A DNA stretch of 64,000 bases from Streptococcus suis (GCF_002960445.1 NZ_POJD01000066.1:62001-126000); one strand, 5' to 3'; numbered from the stretch's first letter, positions 19,926-30,312 are shown. Notes: a model not told the origin generated them from the sequence alone. Numbers and translations are program-made.

Positions 19926-20978
19926 ATGACGAAAAAAATTGTAGCCTTGGCTGGTGATGGAATCGGTCCTGAAATCATGGAGGCTGGCCTAGCAGTCCTT
20001 GAGGCTGTGGCTGGGCAAGTAGGATTTGATTATGAGATTGAGGAGAAAGCTTTTGGTGGCGCTGGGATTGATGCGAGCGGGCACCCTCTACCTGAGGATA
20101 CCTTGCAAGCTTGCCGAAAGGCGGATGCGATTTTGTTGGCAGCTATCGGTAGCCCTCAGTATGACAGTGCGGCTGTCCGTCCAGAGCAAGGTCTTCTTCA
20201 ACTTCGTAAAGAATTGGGTCTTTTTGCCAATATCCGTCCTGTTAAGATTTTTGATAGCCTGAAAAACCATTCACCACTGAAAGCGGACCGGCTGGACGTA
20301 GTAGATTTGGTCATGGTACGGGAGTTGACAGGTGGGATTTATTTTGGGGAGCATATCCTTGAAACTGACCAAGCCAGCGATAGCAATACCTATCAGGCAG
20401 AAGATATTGAACGGGTTGTCCGCTCTGCCTTTGACCTAGCCCAAAAAAGACGAAAAAAAGTTACCAGCATTGATAAACAAAATGTACTGGCGACGTCAAA
20501 ATTGTGGCGGAAGGTGGCGGAAGAGGTGGCCAAGGACTACCCCGATGTGACCTTGGAGCATCAGTTGGTGGATAGTGCAGCCATGCTCTTGATTACTAAT
20601 CCTAGTCGGTTTGATGTCTTGGTGACGGAAAATCTCTTCGGTGATATCTTGTCGGATGAGGCCAGTGTACTGACAGGAACGCTAGGTGTTCTGCCTTCTG
20701 CCAGTCACGCGGTGGCAGGTCCTAGTCTATATGAACCTATTCACGGTTCGGCACCGGATATTGCAGGTCAGGGCATTGCCAATCCTGTCAGTATGATTCT
20801 ATCTGTTGCTATGATGTTGGAAGAAAGTTTTGATTTGGTCCAAGCAGGTCAGACCATTCGCCAAGCCGTTGAAGCAGTCTTTGCACAAGGCGTTTTCACG
20901 AAAGATTTAGGTGGGACCGCCTCTACCAAAGAAATGACGGAAGCTATTATTTCCCAGATTGAAAGGAGAAAGCCATGA
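19926..20978 (+). CDS. leuB: 3-isopropylmalate dehydrogenase
   Basis: Oxidatively decarboxylates 3-isopropylmalate with NAD to give 2-oxoisocaproate. The 350-residue product shows [11 protein letters not shown] at the N-terminus, the substrate-binding arginine in [13 protein letters not shown], the metal-site segment [13 protein letters not shown] and the NAD-site [24 protein letters not shown] precedes the ATG. Its stop overlaps the leuC start by four bases. Confidence 0.97.
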   Translation: MTKKIVALAGDGIGPEIMEAGLAVLEAVAGQVGFDYEIEEKAFGGAGIDASGHPLPEDTLQACRKADAILLAAIGSPQYDSAAVRPEQGLLQLRKELGLFANIRPVKIFDSLKNHSPLKADRLDVVDLVMVRELTGGIYFGEHILETDQASDSNTYQAEDIERVVRSAFDLAQKRRKKVTSIDKQNVLATSKLWRKVAEEVAKDYPDVTLEHQLVDSAAMLLITNPSRFDVLVTENLFGDILSDEASVLTGTLGVLPSASHAVAGPSLYEPIHGSAPDIAGQGIANPVSMILSVAMMLEESFDLVQAGQTIRQAVEAVFAQGVFTKDLGGTASTKEMTEAIISQIERRKP

Positions 20979-22354
20979 GTGGAAAATCCATTTTCGATAA
21001 ACTCTGGGACCGCCATGTGATTACAGGTCAGGAAGGTCAGCCCCAGCTCCTTTATGTGGACCAGCACTATATCCATGAGGTGACCAGTCCCCAGGCCTTT
21101 GATGGTCTGCGAGAGGCTGGACGTCAGGTCCGTCGGCCAGAATTGACCTTTGGTACATTTGACCATAATGTTCCAACGGTTAATATTTATGATATCCGTG
21201 ATGTCATTTCCAAGGCTCAGATGGAAGCCTTAGCTCGCAATGTGGTGGAATTCGGTATTCCACATGCGCCACATGGGTCTGCCAACCAAGGCATTGTCCA
21301 TATGGTGGGTCCAGAAACTGGCTTGACTCAGCCAGGGAAATTCATCGTCTGTGGAGATAGTCATACGGCAACCCACGGAGCTTTCGGGGCCATTGCCTTT
21401 GGGATTGGGACAACAGAAGTAGAGCATGTCTTTGCAACTCAAACCCTGTGGCAGGTCAAACCCAAAAAGCTCTTAGTACGGTTTACAGGTAAGCCGAAAA
21501 AGGGGATATACTCCAAGGATTATGTCTTAGCATTGATTGCTAAGTATGGTGTGGCACTGGGGGTTGGTTATGTAGTCGAGTATGTGGGTGAGGCTATTGA
21601 TGCTCTGACCATGGAAGAACGGATGACGATTTGCAATATGTCTATCGAGTTCGGATCCAAGATGGGGATTATGAACCCAGATCAAACCACTTTTGATTAT
21701 CTAGCAGACAAGGAAAAACGCCCCAAAGACTTTGAGGCAGCGGTGGCGGATTGGAAAACCTTGGTATCTGATTCAGATGCAGTTTATGACAAGGTCATTG
21801 AGATGGATGTTTCAAATCTGGCACCGATGGTAACATGGGGAACCAACCCTTCCATGGGGGTATCCTTTGATGAGACCTTTCCTGAAGTTCGCGATATGAA
21901 CGATGAACGAGCGTATAAGTACATGAACTTACAGCCTGGACAAAGTCCAAAGGACATCGAAATTGGCTATGTTTTCCTGGGGTCCTGTACCAATGCCCGT
22001 CTTTCTGACTTGCAGGTAGCCGCTAAGATTGTTGAAGGCAAACGTGTGGCAGATCATGTGACTGCAATTGTGGTTCCGGGTTCGAGGCCGGTTAAGTCAG
22101 CTGCAGAAGCACTAGGCTTAGACAAAATTTTCTTGGAAGCTGGCTTTGAATGGCGGGATCCGGGTTGCTCCATGTGTCTGGGGATGAACCCGGACAAGGT
22201 GCCGACAGGTGTCCACTGTGCATCGACTAGCAACCGAAACTTTGAGGATCGACAGGGTGTTGGATCACGAACCCACCTGTGCAGCCCAGCCATGGCAGCA
22301 GCGGCAGCTATTGCAGGACGCTTTGTAGATGTTCGTGAAATGGAGGCGGTTTGA
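20975..22354 (+). CDS. leuC: 3-isopropylmalate dehydratase large subunit
   Basis: Aconitase-family [4Fe-4S] protein that with LeuD isomerises 2- to 3-isopropylmalate. The 459-residue protein carries the three cluster cysteines in FLGSCTNAR and [13 protein letters not shown], the [10 protein letters not shown] active-site segment and [13 protein letters not shown] near the C-terminus. Normal length. Overlaps both neighbours (leuB by four bases, leuD by one), so synthesis of the two subunits is probably coupled. Confidence 0.97.
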   Translation: MSGKSIFDKLWDRHVITGQEGQPQLLYVDQHYIHEVTSPQAFDGLREAGRQVRRPELTFGTFDHNVPTVNIYDIRDVISKAQMEALARNVVEFGIPHAPHGSANQGIVHMVGPETGLTQPGKFIVCGDSHTATHGAFGAIAFGIGTTEVEHVFATQTLWQVKPKKLLVRFTGKPKKGIYSKDYVLALIAKYGVALGVGYVVEYVGEAIDALTMEERMTICNMSIEFGSKMGIMNPDQTTFDYLADKEKRPKDFEAAVADWKTLVSDSDAVYDKVIEMDVSNLAPMVTWGTNPSMGVSFDETFPEVRDMNDERAYKYMNLQPGQSPKDIEIGYVFLGSCTNARLSDLQVAAKIVEGKRVADHVTAIVVPGSRPVKSAAEALGLDKIFLEAGFEWRDPGCSMCLGMNPDKVPTGVHCASTSNRNFEDRQGVGSRTHLCSPAMAAAAAIAGRFVDVREMEAV

Positions 22355-22947
22355 TGGAAAAGTTTACAATCTACTCTGGGACGACCGTTCCACTCATGAA
22401 TGACAACATTGATACCGATCAGATTTTGCCCAAGCAGTTTCTCAAGCTGATTGACAAGAAGGGGTTTGGCAAGTACCTCATGTATGAGTGGCGTTATCTG
22501 GATAACAAGTACACTGAGGACCCTGATTTTATCTTCAATACGGCACCATATCGTCAAGCAACGATCTTGATTACAGGGGACAACTTTGGGGCAGGTTCGT
22601 CTAGGGAGCACGCTGCTTGGGCACTAGCTGACTATGGCTTCAAGGTTATCATTGCAGGCTCCTTCGGGGATATTCATTATAACAATGACCTCAACAATGG
22701 CATCTTGCCAATCGTTCAGCCCCGTGAGGTTCGGGAGAAATTGGCTGCGCTGGCATCAACTGATGAGGTGACTGTCGATCTCTACCAGCAAAAAATCATC
22801 TCTCCAGTCGGAGAATTTGATTTTGAGATCGATGCAGATTGGAAACACAAATTACTCAATGGCTTAGACGATATCGGGATTACCCTTCAGTATCAGGATT
22901 TGATTGAGGAGTATGAGAGGAATCGGCCAAGCTACTGGCAGGAATAA
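22354..22947 (+). CDS. leuD: 3-isopropylmalate dehydratase small subunit
   Basis: A 197-residue swivelling subunit of isopropylmalate isomerase. [15 protein letters not shown] at residues ~17-31 and the substrate-loop [17 protein letters not shown] are both intact. I start at ATG 22354, with GGAGG at 22342-22346, rather than the in-frame TTG at 22351. Last biosynthetic gene of the operon; a 62-bp gap without terminator separates it from the YrdC-like gene. Confidence 0.97.
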   Translation: MEKFTIYSGTTVPLMNDNIDTDQILPKQFLKLIDKKGFGKYLMYEWRYLDNKYTEDPDFIFNTAPYRQATILITGDNFGAGSSREHAAWALADYGFKVIIAGSFGDIHYNNDLNNGILPIVQPREVREKLAALASTDEVTVDLYQQKIISPVGEFDFEIDADWKHKLLNGLDDIGITLQYQDLIEEYERNRPSYWQE

Positions 22948-23009
22948 AATAAAGACAAGAAAACAAGCAGGTCGCTCTGCTATGGAACAAAAGAAAAGAG
23001 GAAACTACT

Positions 23010-23795
23010 ATGACGAAACAAATTCACTGGGATGGCGCACTTTCACAAGAAGGATTTGACATTATTAAGGGTGAGGGAGGTGTGATTGTCTGCCCGACTA
23101 AGGTTGGTTATATTATCATGACTGCCGACAAGGCTGGCTTGGAGCGTAAGTTTGATGCCAAAGAGCGCAAGCGTAATAAGCCAGGCGTGGTCCTTTGTGG
23201 TAGCATGGAGGAGCTTCGTGAGTTGGCTCAGTTGACGCCTGAGATTGATGCCTTCTACCAAAAACATTGGGATGAGGATATTTTGTTGGGTTGTATCCTG
23301 CCGTGGAAACCAGAGGCATATGCCAAGTTGCAGGCCTATGGGGACGGTCGTGAGGAATTGATGACCGATGTTCGTGGTACTTCATGCTTTGTTATTAAGT
23401 TTGGTGTGGCTGGCGAACAGATTGCTAAGGAAATGTGGGAAAAGGAAGGCCGTATGGTCTACGCTTCTTCTGCCAACCCGTCAGGTAAGGGAAATCGTGG
23501 CAAGGTAGAAGGGATCGGTGAGCGGATTGCTTCTAAGGTGGATTTGATCATCGAGGCGGATGATTATGTGGCATCTATCCAGCCAGATAAGACCATTGAA
23601 ACCCGCTATGAGCAAGGGGTTATGGTGTCTATGGTAGACAAAGATGGTAAACTCATTCCAGAACAAGGTGCGGATAGTCGTTCTATCTGCCCATGCCCAG
23701 TTGTCATCCGTAAGGGTCTGGACATTGATAAAATCATGATGCACTTGTCTGACCATTTCAACTCTTGGGACTATAGACAAGGGGAATACTATTAA
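23010..23795 (+). CDS. YrdC/Sua5-family protein linked to the leu operon
   Basis: A 261-residue protein with the YrdC fold: GGVIVCPTKVGY at the start, KERKRNKPGVVLC (the KxR-like nucleotide-binding strand) near 55, and YASSANPSGKGN near 155, equivalent to the SAN-S-G motif of threonylcarbamoyl-AMP synthases. It is longer than YrdC and unlike Sua5 at its C-terminus, so it may not make t6A; streptococci usually have another Sua5 elsewhere. Follows leuD without a terminator and is therefore probably co-transcribed. Function unknown. Confidence 0.72.
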   Translation: MTKQIHWDGALSQEGFDIIKGEGGVIVCPTKVGYIIMTADKAGLERKFDAKERKRNKPGVVLCGSMEELRELAQLTPEIDAFYQKHWDEDILLGCILPWKPEAYAKLQAYGDGREELMTDVRGTSCFVIKFGVAGEQIAKEMWEKEGRMVYASSANPSGKGNRGKVEGIGERIASKVDLIIEADDYVASIQPDKTIETRYEQGVMVSMVDKDGKLIPEQGADSRSICPCPVVIRKGLDIDKIMMHLSDHFNSWDYRQGEYY

Positions 23796-23805
23796 GCTAA
23801 TTGAG

Positions 23806-23829
23806 AACGATCCGAAAGGGTCGTTTTTT
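23806..23829 (+). terminator. Terminator of the leu operon
   Basis: AACGATCC-GAAA-GGGTCGTT followed by a T-run. Confidence 0.88.
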
Positions 23830-23835
23830 CTACCA

Positions 23836-23866
23836 GAAAAAAACTGACCGAGATTTCAGTCAGTTT
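23836..23866 (-). terminator. Terminator of the first rgg gene
   Basis: On the minus strand, AAACTGACTG...CGGTCAGTTT and T-run; the stem overlaps the last codons of the gene. Confidence 0.82.
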
Positions 23867-24716
23867 GGTGCTGTTTGATAAGAAATTGGAGGTTGTCGAC
23901 TAGCCTTTTCTCGTCCGTCAGCTCCAAAATGTGCAATCCTTTGTCAATCAGTTCCTGCTTGTTTTGTGCTATGCCTAGATAGACATAGGCACGGGCTAGT
24001 TGGTCATAGCGTTTTTCCTGCTTGGCTAGGTCCATGAGTTTGGTGGCAAAAAAAGTAGACTTGCTGTACTGTCTTTGTTCCAAGAAAAAATAAGAAAGAG
24101 ACTGATAGTATGACAGTATGGTGGGCTGAATTCTCTTGTAATCCTTGTATTTTTCCAATCGTTTTAGAAGAAGATTGGCAGTTTCTTCAAGGCTATCAAG
24201 TGAGATTATATGTGACAAGAGAGTACCTACTAAGATAATATCGTTATGGTACCAGTTGTCATATCGCTCCAATTCTGACCAGAGGAGCTTAGAAAGGGTT
24301 TCAGCTTCTTCGGAAAGTTGATTGAAAGAGGTGCTGTTTCGAATTGCTACTACAGTTTCTAAAAGTTGACATTTTCGACGGATAGGACCATCATCTGGTT
24401 CTTTTTTCAAGTGGTACTGGCAACGCTTTATCAAATCCTCCATGGTCTTAGTGGTCGGATTTCTGAGATTATCTATATCATAGAGCAATTGTTGGCGTTG
24501 GCTAGGCTGGTAGTAGTTACAGAGGTATTCAAACTCCTCGAAGGTCATATCAACTTGCTTAAGCAAGAAACGCATGAGCTCATAGCTAGGAATGGTTTGA
24601 TTTTTCTCGAAGCGAACCAAGGTCGTCCGATTGAGATAATCCCCACAAATCTGTTCCTGACTTAAATGCTTACTTTTCCGAATGCTCTTATAAACACTTC
24701 CGTAATCCCACCGCAT
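23856..24716 (-). CDS. Rgg/GadR/MutR-family regulator (first)
   Basis: A 286-residue regulator: XRE-type helix-turn-helix at about 8-60 (LSQEQICGDYLNRTTLVRFE), then a long all-helical TPR-like domain that in this family binds small hydrophobic peptides. AAGGAG precedes the ATG. It faces away from an ABC exporter; the 410-bp gap holds the box ATTTGCAACAAAA near its start and a broken small membrane gene. No leaderless or SHP-type peptide gene could be found beside it. The family is clear; the ligand is not. Confidence 0.87.
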   Translation of the reverse strand: MRWDYGSVYKSIRKSKHLSQEQICGDYLNRTTLVRFEKNQTIPSYELMRFLLKQVDMTFEEFEYLCNYYQPSQRQQLLYDIDNLRNPTTKTMEDLIKRCQYHLKKEPDDGPIRRKCQLLETVVAIRNSTSFNQLSEEAETLSKLLWSELERYDNWYHNDIILVGTLLSHIISLDSLEETANLLLKRLEKYKDYKRIQPTILSYYQSLSYFFLEQRQYSKSTFFATKLMDLAKQEKRYDQLARAYVYLGIAQNKQELIDKGLHILELTDEKRLVDNLQFLIKQHQTD

Positions 24717-24742
24717 AATCTACTCCTTGAAAAAATGTGATT

Positions 24743-24755
24743 ATTTGCAACAAAA
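24743..24755. promoter_or_regulatory. Candidate Rgg box
   Basis: ATTTGCAACAAAA, 27 bp from the rgg start. The same ATTTGCAAC core occurs twice in front of the second rgg gene (37403 and 37423). Confidence 0.4.
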
Positions 24756-24847
24756 CGAATTAACTTTATAAAAATAGTATATCATAATAATGTAGAAATA
24801 TTGTTTTTTTTGTATATAGAAAATAGGCTGATGAAAGGTGTAACCTA

Positions 24848-25060
24848 ATGAAATAGCTTGATAAAAACACCTTATTTTTAAGTGCAGTTATTGTTCTTTC
24901 GTCTAGTGTCCTATTATTTCATAGGAACCCGATTCAGATTGTAGATAGAGAGATTTGGCTCTGGCTAAATTCATTTATTCATGTGCTATTTTTAAAACCT
25001 GCTGCTAGTCTAGGCTTTCTTGTGGGGCTTTATCTGCTATACAAGGCTGTCAAGAAGTAG
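24848..25060 (+). pseudogene. Small membrane protein gene with stop at codon 3
   Basis: The frame reads ATG AAA TAG and then 67 open codons to TAG 25058. The downstream part looks like a real protein: two hydrophobic segments (LFLSAVIVLSSVLLF and ASLGFLVGLYLLYKAVKK) around a short loop. No other ATG, GTG or TTG lies early in the frame, and no good ribosome binding site is seen. It is most simply a small membrane gene silenced by one base, sitting just before an ABC exporter. The remainder of the 24717-25126 gap shows only AT-rich promoter-like sequence. Confidence 0.45.
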
Positions 25061-25126
25061 TCTAGCTAACTAAGCTGATGAAAGTCTGCTGCACCGCTCT
25101 GCCATTTCCCCAAGAAAGGAGTTTCT

Positions 25127-26011
25127 ATGCTAAAAGTAGTTGATGTCTGCAAGCGATACGGTGCCCACCAGGTCCTGTCCTATGTGTCCTTTGAGCTAGA
25201 AGCGGGGGACTTGGTGGCCCTTGTGGGGCCCAATGGTGTGGGAAAATCCACTCTGTTGAATATCATCAGCAACACAGAAACGGCTGACCGTGGGTCGGTA
25301 ACCATCAATGGTCGTCCTAATAGTGACCGAGCGATTTTTCAAGATATGTCTGTCATGTTGGACGCCCAAGCCCTTTATCCACAGTTGACGGGTTACGACC
25401 ATCTGGCCTATGTGGCTGCCACCCACAAGCTGGGGAAAAAGGAAGTGGATGTCCTGGTGGAAGAGTTGGGGATGGGCTACTATGTCAAAAAACGGGTGGC
25501 TGGCTATTCCATGGGCATGAAGCAGAAACTTCTCTTTGCCATGGCTGTCCTTCCCAAGCCTAAGCTCTTGTTGCTGGATGAACCCCATATCGGCTTGGAT
25601 CCGACCAATATCATCCAGCAGCGGGAATTTCTTCTGAACTTACAGGCAGAAGGGGTTGCCATTTTACTTTCTTCCCACCATTTGTCGGAGATTGAGAAGC
25701 TGACTAATCAGGTTTATTTCCTCAAGTCCAGCAAGTTGGTTGCCACAGAAGTGGAGTTGTCGGCGGATTATGATTACCATCTTGCTGTGGAAAACTCCAA
25801 GCAGGTTCAGGAATTTTTACGGGATTATCCTCAACTCTTGTGGAAAAAGGCAGAGCAGGGTCTGGTGGAAATCTTCTTGCCTGAGCGAGATTTGCTAGAT
25901 TGTCTGGATCGTATTCCAATCCAGCAGGTGGCTGGCCTTACAAAAGCCAGCGACTATATGGAGTCCCTCTACCGTGATCTCTACGTGGAGGAAGGTGGTG
26001 AGGGGACATGA
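25127..26011 (+). CDS. ABC transporter ATP-binding protein
   Basis: A 294-residue ATPase of the ABC-2/drug and bacteriocin-immunity type. Walker A GPNGVGKST near 35, signature YSMGMKQKL near 128, Walker B LLLLDEPHIGLDP near 148 and the switch histidine in LLSSHHLSE are intact. AAAGGAG precedes the ATG, and the stop overlaps the permease ATG by four bases. The C-terminal ~80 residues form an extra domain seen in many such exporters. Substrate unknown; the divergent Rgg regulator suggests peptide-controlled expression. Confidence 0.92.
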   Translation: MLKVVDVCKRYGAHQVLSYVSFELEAGDLVALVGPNGVGKSTLLNIISNTETADRGSVTINGRPNSDRAIFQDMSVMLDAQALYPQLTGYDHLAYVAATHKLGKKEVDVLVEELGMGYYVKKRVAGYSMGMKQKLLFAMAVLPKPKLLLLDEPHIGLDPTNIIQQREFLLNLQAEGVAILLSSHHLSEIEKLTNQVYFLKSSKLVATEVELSADYDYHLAVENSKQVQEFLRDYPQLLWKKAEQGLVEIFLPERDLLDCLDRIPIQQVAGLTKASDYMESLYRDLYVEEGGEGT

Positions 26012-28350
26012 GGCTGAACTTTGAAATCAAGAAAATCCTCTGGTCACCTCTCTACTGCTTGCTCGTGCTGGGTTTTCTGGGTCTGGCCTACCTTCCTATT
26101 TCTCAGCGCCAAGTCCACCAAGCGACCTATGTGGAAACCTATAAAGAAGAACTGAGTGAATTGGCCAGTGTACTAGTTGATATAAAAATTGAGGAGGAGT
26201 CAGAAGAAGCACCGCGGATGGTGGGCTTGAAATCCGATATAGACAGTGTCGGTCAGGCCTTAGATGAGGGCAAGTTTGAAGCTATCCCCAACTACCGCAA
26301 ACTCATGTATCAGGATTTGGACTATTTTATCAGTCGCAATCGACAGCTTTTTCAAACGCGACAGTCTTTGACCCAAACGGAAGTCGAACGTTTGGCCAGA
26401 TGGAATGATTGGCTGTTGGAGTATCAATTGCCTGATGGTCCTGAAAACAAGGCTTGGTCAACAGGGCGAATTGTTCAAGCCTACTTAGAAAGTTTGTTTG
26501 GTTTTCTTCCTGTATTTTTGGTGCTTGGTTTTCTGCTTGCCAATCAGCTGGCGGAAAAGACACTGGCTCATCAAGTTTGGCAGTTGCGGCAATGGGATAG
26601 TCTGAGTTTGCAGGGGATAAGGCGTTTGGCTGCTTCCTTGCTTTCGCTTCTGCTGGCTGTGGGAACAGGCTTGCTCTTTATCCTGGTCTATGATGGGCTG
26701 ACAGGTCAGTTGGCTGTATCTAGTTTTCAAGCTCCTCTTGAGATTTTGGGGCAGAGTCAGTTGATAGGCTCTTGGCTTTATGGGCTTATCTTGCTTGGTT
26801 TTTGGCTGGTCTTGCTTCTTGCTGTTCGCCTGCTATTTGGATTTTTGGACCACTTGTTAGCCAGTCGGCTGATTTTTGTAGTGACGGGGTTACTATTGGC
26901 TCTGGGGCTTTCCTATCAGGCTGGTGCAGTAGCTGGTTGGTCAGGTCAAGTATTTCCCTTACTGGCCTTTCCTAGTTTTTTAGACACAGGCGTATTTTCA
27001 CAGGTCTTTGTAGCGGTGGATGTCTTTCTCCTGCTGACCATTGGGCTTTTCGTTGCCTATTATGTGCTGACAGAAAAGAAAAGGTTGGTCTTGTCAGTTG
27101 GTCATCAGAAAGAATGGGAAACCGGTCCTTTGGACAAGGTTTGGTCTTTTGAAATACTCATCCTTAGTCGGTTCAAGATTTGGAAAGGGCTCGTCTTAGG
27201 AAACTTGCTCCTAGCTCTGCTATTTTCCCTAGTAACAGGCCTACAAAAGCAAGAGGTTGCCCAGGAGGAGAGGGTTTCGATGGAGTTGGTTGCCCAGTCC
27301 TATGAGCAGGATGGGGCATATGTGGAGGTTTTGCAGTCGGAAATCAACCGTCTGAGGCAGTTGGTCAAAGAGGACGTGAGCTATCAGGAGGAGTTGGAGC
27401 TGAGGCTTGGTCTCTTGCAAGAATATCGTGTCTATAAAGACCTATATGTCAAGCAGTGGCAGGTTTATCAGGAAAAACCTAAGGCTCTGCCGGCTAGTCA
27501 CCTTGCTATGCTGGAGTCAGAGCAGGTCTATCTATGGGCTAGAGAGGAGAAAGCTTTTGCCAATGGTGATATTGGGGCCAGCCAGACGATGGACAATCTT
27601 CGCCGTTACCAGACCCGCAATCAGGTCAGTCAGTATTACTGGCAGCAGCTGATGGAGGCTGGGGTGCCTGCAACTAAGCGGGGCAAGGATGTCATTTTGA
27701 CTAGCTTGGAAAATCGTTTTGATACTAATGATGCCTTGGTTCCAGTAGACGATCCCTCTTGGGACCGTTCCAGAGATCTGTCAGGTATCGGCAGTCTGCG
27801 CTCTCTCTTTGATGGTCCGGCCTATTTGGTGGTGCTCTTGCTGGCGGTTTGGCTTGGCAGTCGGGGCAAGGCGGTAGAAGTTGCTGGAAAAAACTGGCGT
27901 CTTTATCAGACCCAGCCTGTGGATTTGCGCAAGGTTCTGCTTACCAAGTGGTTGTTGGGACTGGGCCAGGCACTAGGTTTTACAATGCTCTTTCTAGCTA
28001 GTCTTTTCCTAGTCAATAGTCTAGTCGGAGGAATCGGTTATCTGGAAGATGGCCTTATCTTGCTTTCGCATTCGGAGAGGGGTATTTTTCTTGAACTCCT
28101 GAGGGGACAAGAACTCTGGGCTTGGTTCCTGCCCAATGCTTCTTATCTCTTGTGGATGGTGCTTGGATTGCTTGTTTTGGAAATTGTTCTAGTCAGTCTC
28201 AATCATCTTTTGCAAGTTCGGTTTTCAAATCGTTTAGTGGTTTTCATCCTACTAGCTGGTTTGCTGGCTCTGCTGGACTACCTCCTCTTGCAAGACCTTA
28301 TTTTGGATGGGCAGGAAATCTTTAGGCAGTTCGTATTGCTATGTTCATAA
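26008..28350 (+). CDS. ABC transporter permease, large two-module type
   Basis: A 780-residue membrane protein. It has an N-terminal helix, an extracytoplasmic segment (~30-150), a block of about six helices (~160-365), a second charged extracytoplasmic region with coiled-coil character (~415-600) and a final block of helices (~605-780). It looks like two fused ABC-2-type permease halves. It is coupled to the preceding ATPase and followed by a terminator, so the two form a complete exporter. I cannot name the substrate. Confidence 0.85.
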   Translation: MRLNFEIKKILWSPLYCLLVLGFLGLAYLPISQRQVHQATYVETYKEELSELASVLVDIKIEEESEEAPRMVGLKSDIDSVGQALDEGKFEAIPNYRKLMYQDLDYFISRNRQLFQTRQSLTQTEVERLARWNDWLLEYQLPDGPENKAWSTGRIVQAYLESLFGFLPVFLVLGFLLANQLAEKTLAHQVWQLRQWDSLSLQGIRRLAASLLSLLLAVGTGLLFILVYDGLTGQLAVSSFQAPLEILGQSQLIGSWLYGLILLGFWLVLLLAVRLLFGFLDHLLASRLIFVVTGLLLALGLSYQAGAVAGWSGQVFPLLAFPSFLDTGVFSQVFVAVDVFLLLTIGLFVAYYVLTEKKRLVLSVGHQKEWETGPLDKVWSFEILILSRFKIWKGLVLGNLLLALLFSLVTGLQKQEVAQEERVSMELVAQSYEQDGAYVEVLQSEINRLRQLVKEDVSYQEELELRLGLLQEYRVYKDLYVKQWQVYQEKPKALPASHLAMLESEQVYLWAREEKAFANGDIGASQTMDNLRRYQTRNQVSQYYWQQLMEAGVPATKRGKDVILTSLENRFDTNDALVPVDDPSWDRSRDLSGIGSLRSLFDGPAYLVVLLLAVWLGSRGKAVEVAGKNWRLYQTQPVDLRKVLLTKWLLGLGQALGFTMLFLASLFLVNSLVGGIGYLEDGLILLSHSERGIFLELLRGQELWAWFLPNASYLLWMVLGLLVLEIVLVSLNHLLQVRFSNRLVVFILLAGLLALLDYLLLQDLILDGQEIFRQFVLLCS

Positions 28351-28358
28351 ATAAAGAA

Positions 28359-28390
28359 AAACTGGCTGAAAATTCTTCAGTCAGTTTCTT
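28359..28390. terminator. Terminator between the exporter and def
   Basis: AAACTGGCTGAA...TTCAGTCAGTTT, between convergent genes. Confidence 0.82.
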
Positions 28391-28394
28391 ATCT

Positions 28395-29009
28395 TTATTC
28401 AATCACCAACATGCCTTCTTTAACGGCAAATGGGTGTTCTGGGTCAATGCGGTCGTAGAACATGACACCGTTGAGGTGGTCGATTTCGTGTTGGACCACG
28501 ATGGCATTAAAGCCTTTGAGTTTGATACGGTGTGTTTCTCCATTTTTGTCCATGTAGTCAACAGTCACGCGCGCGTGGCGGACAACGTAGCCCTGGACTT
28601 CGCGGTCAACGGATAGGCAGCCCTCGCCCCCTTCCATAGCCGCTTCTTGGACAGAATGTGCCACAATTTTAGGGTTGTACATGACCTCTTGGAGGGAGTA
28701 GGCTTGGGCAGGTGGGTTGCCTTCCTCATCTTCTGGATTTGGGACTAAGACAGCAATGATGCGTTTGGAAACGTCAATCTGAGGTGCTGCTAGACCAACT
28801 CCGCCACGGAGTTTCATCTTCTCCGCCATGACTGGATCCTGGGAATGTTTGAGGAATTGCATCATTTTTTCGCCTAGGATGATTTCTTGATCAGATAGGG
28901 GAAATGCAACTTCTTCAGCGACCTGGCGTAGGGTTGGGTGTCCTTCACGGATGATGTCATCCATGTCAATCAAATGGGCAGCTTTTGTCAATCGTTCAAT
29001 AACAGACAT
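28395..29009 (-). CDS. def: Peptide deformylase
   Basis: Removes the formyl group from the N-terminal methionine of new proteins. The 204-residue type 2 (Gram-positive) enzyme shows all three motifs: GVGLAAPQI near 70, EGCLSV near 128 (cysteine metal ligand) and HEIDHLNG near 173 (two histidine ligands and catalytic glutamate). GGAGAG precedes the ATG on the minus strand. Monocistronic between the exporter and a divergent MFS gene. Confidence 0.97.
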   Translation of the reverse strand: MSVIERLTKAAHLIDMDDIIREGHPTLRQVAEEVAFPLSDQEIILGEKMMQFLKHSQDPVMAEKMKLRGGVGLAAPQIDVSKRIIAVLVPNPEDEEGNPPAQAYSLQEVMYNPKIVAHSVQEAAMEGGEGCLSVDREVQGYVVRHARVTVDYMDKNGETHRIKLKGFNAIVVQHEIDHLNGVMFYDRIDPEHPFAVKEGMLVIE

Positions 29010-29138
29010 GATTCTCTCCTTTGAATATAGTTAAGATAAGTATAGCATGAAATGGGAGAGAATAAAAGTCGGACTTTTCTATCTATTCGTTTTCAAATCT
29101 GTTATACTAGTAAAAGACGAACGTTGAAAGGGAGAAAA

Positions 29139-30302
29139 ATGAAAAGAATTTTAGAAAAAGCCAGTTTGCTGGCCCTATCCACCATGCTGGTTTCGACATT
29201 TGCAGTTTCACCAGCCATTCCGCAGATGATTGAGCATTTTGCCCAGCAGGGAATTGCAGCGGCCCAGGTGGAAAACTTAATTACGGTGACGTCATTTGCT
29301 ATTATGGTAGCACTCTTGATGAATGGCTTGGTTGTCCGTTTCTTATCGGAACGAAACATTATCATTGCAGGGCTTTTGCTTATGGCCATCGGTGGAGCTT
29401 TGCCCATGTTTCTAACTGCCTATCCTCTGATTTTATTGGCTCGTATCTTGCTTGGTTTGGGGATTGGCTTGATCAATGCGCGTGCGATTAACATCATCGG
29501 TAACTTTTTCACCGGTCAAGAGCGGGTGCAGATGATGGGCTTGCGTGGCTCAGCAGAGGTTTTGGGAAGCGCAGGCTTAACGCTTCTTGTCGGTTGGTTG
29601 ACTCAATTTGGTTGGCAACCTGCCTTCCTGGTCTACCTTTTTGCCTTGGTCATCTTGGCTCTTTTCCTTCTCTTTGTGCCCAAGGAAGAATTACTTGCTC
29701 GTATGGAGGTTAAGCTAGAAGAGAACGTGCCAAAGGCTAAATTGGACAAGACCATGTGGAAGATGGGAATTTATCTGGCATTCTTAGCCTTCTTTGTTAT
29801 CAACGTCAATACCTTTCTGACCATTCGTATTCCTCAGATTGTTTTAGCCAAGGGTATCGGTACGGCACAAGAGGCTAGTTTGATTCTCAGTCTCATGCAA
29901 GTCATGGGGATTGTGGCAGGGACAGTCTTTAGTAGCTTGGTTGGTCGGTTGAAGGGCTGGCTTTTGGCAGTTTCCTATGTGGTCTTTGGACTCGCGGTTG
30001 TCGGTATTGCCTTTGCGGATAATCTCTGGGTACTGGGGCTTGGTGGTATGGTGTCAGGGTTTTTCTATAGCATCATTTTGACCATTGTCTTTAGTCAGGT
30101 AACAGACCGTGCCCCCAAGGCCTTGCTCAATGCGGTCATGACCATCGTCCTTATGGGCTGCAATATCGGCGGTGCCACATCTGCTATCTTGCCGACTTAT
30201 CTGGAAAAACTCAATCCAACCCCAACAGGTGCCTTTGGTATTTACGCCATCGGCTGTGCCTTGATAAGCGCTGGCTTGATTTATAAACAGCTGAAGAAGT
30301 AG
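29139..30302 (+). CDS. Major facilitator superfamily transporter
   Basis: A ~388-residue permease with 12 predicted helices. The first helix follows MKRILEKASLLALSTM; the GxLxxR-type loop appears as NGLVVRFLSERN between helices 2 and 3 and LLGLGIGLINARAIN is the antiporter-like motif C region. ATG 29139 is preceded by GGGAG; a longer frame from 29052 crosses the probable promoter (TATACT near 29103) and is not supported. The fold resembles CynX/YfcJ-type carriers; the substrate is not recognisable. Confidence 0.85.
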   Translation: MKRILEKASLLALSTMLVSTFAVSPAIPQMIEHFAQQGIAAAQVENLITVTSFAIMVALLMNGLVVRFLSERNIIIAGLLLMAIGGALPMFLTAYPLILLARILLGLGIGLINARAINIIGNFFTGQERVQMMGLRGSAEVLGSAGLTLLVGWLTQFGWQPAFLVYLFALVILALFLLFVPKEELLARMEVKLEENVPKAKLDKTMWKMGIYLAFLAFFVINVNTFLTIRIPQIVLAKGIGTAQEASLILSLMQVMGIVAGTVFSSLVGRLKGWLLAVSYVVFGLAVVGIAFADNLWVLGLGGMVSGFFYSIILTIVFSQVTDRAPKALLNAVMTIVLMGCNIGGATSAILPTYLEKLNPTPTGAFGIYAIGCALISAGLIYKQLKK

Positions 30303-30312
30303 GAGTGAGAAA

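Noticed and set aside
22969..22985. Hairpin AGCAG...CTGCT between leuD and the YrdC-like gene as a terminator
   Set aside because: Five-bp stem without a T-run.
24831..24848. Five-codon frame MKGVT as a pheromone for the first Rgg
   Set aside because: No ribosome binding site and not hydrophobic.
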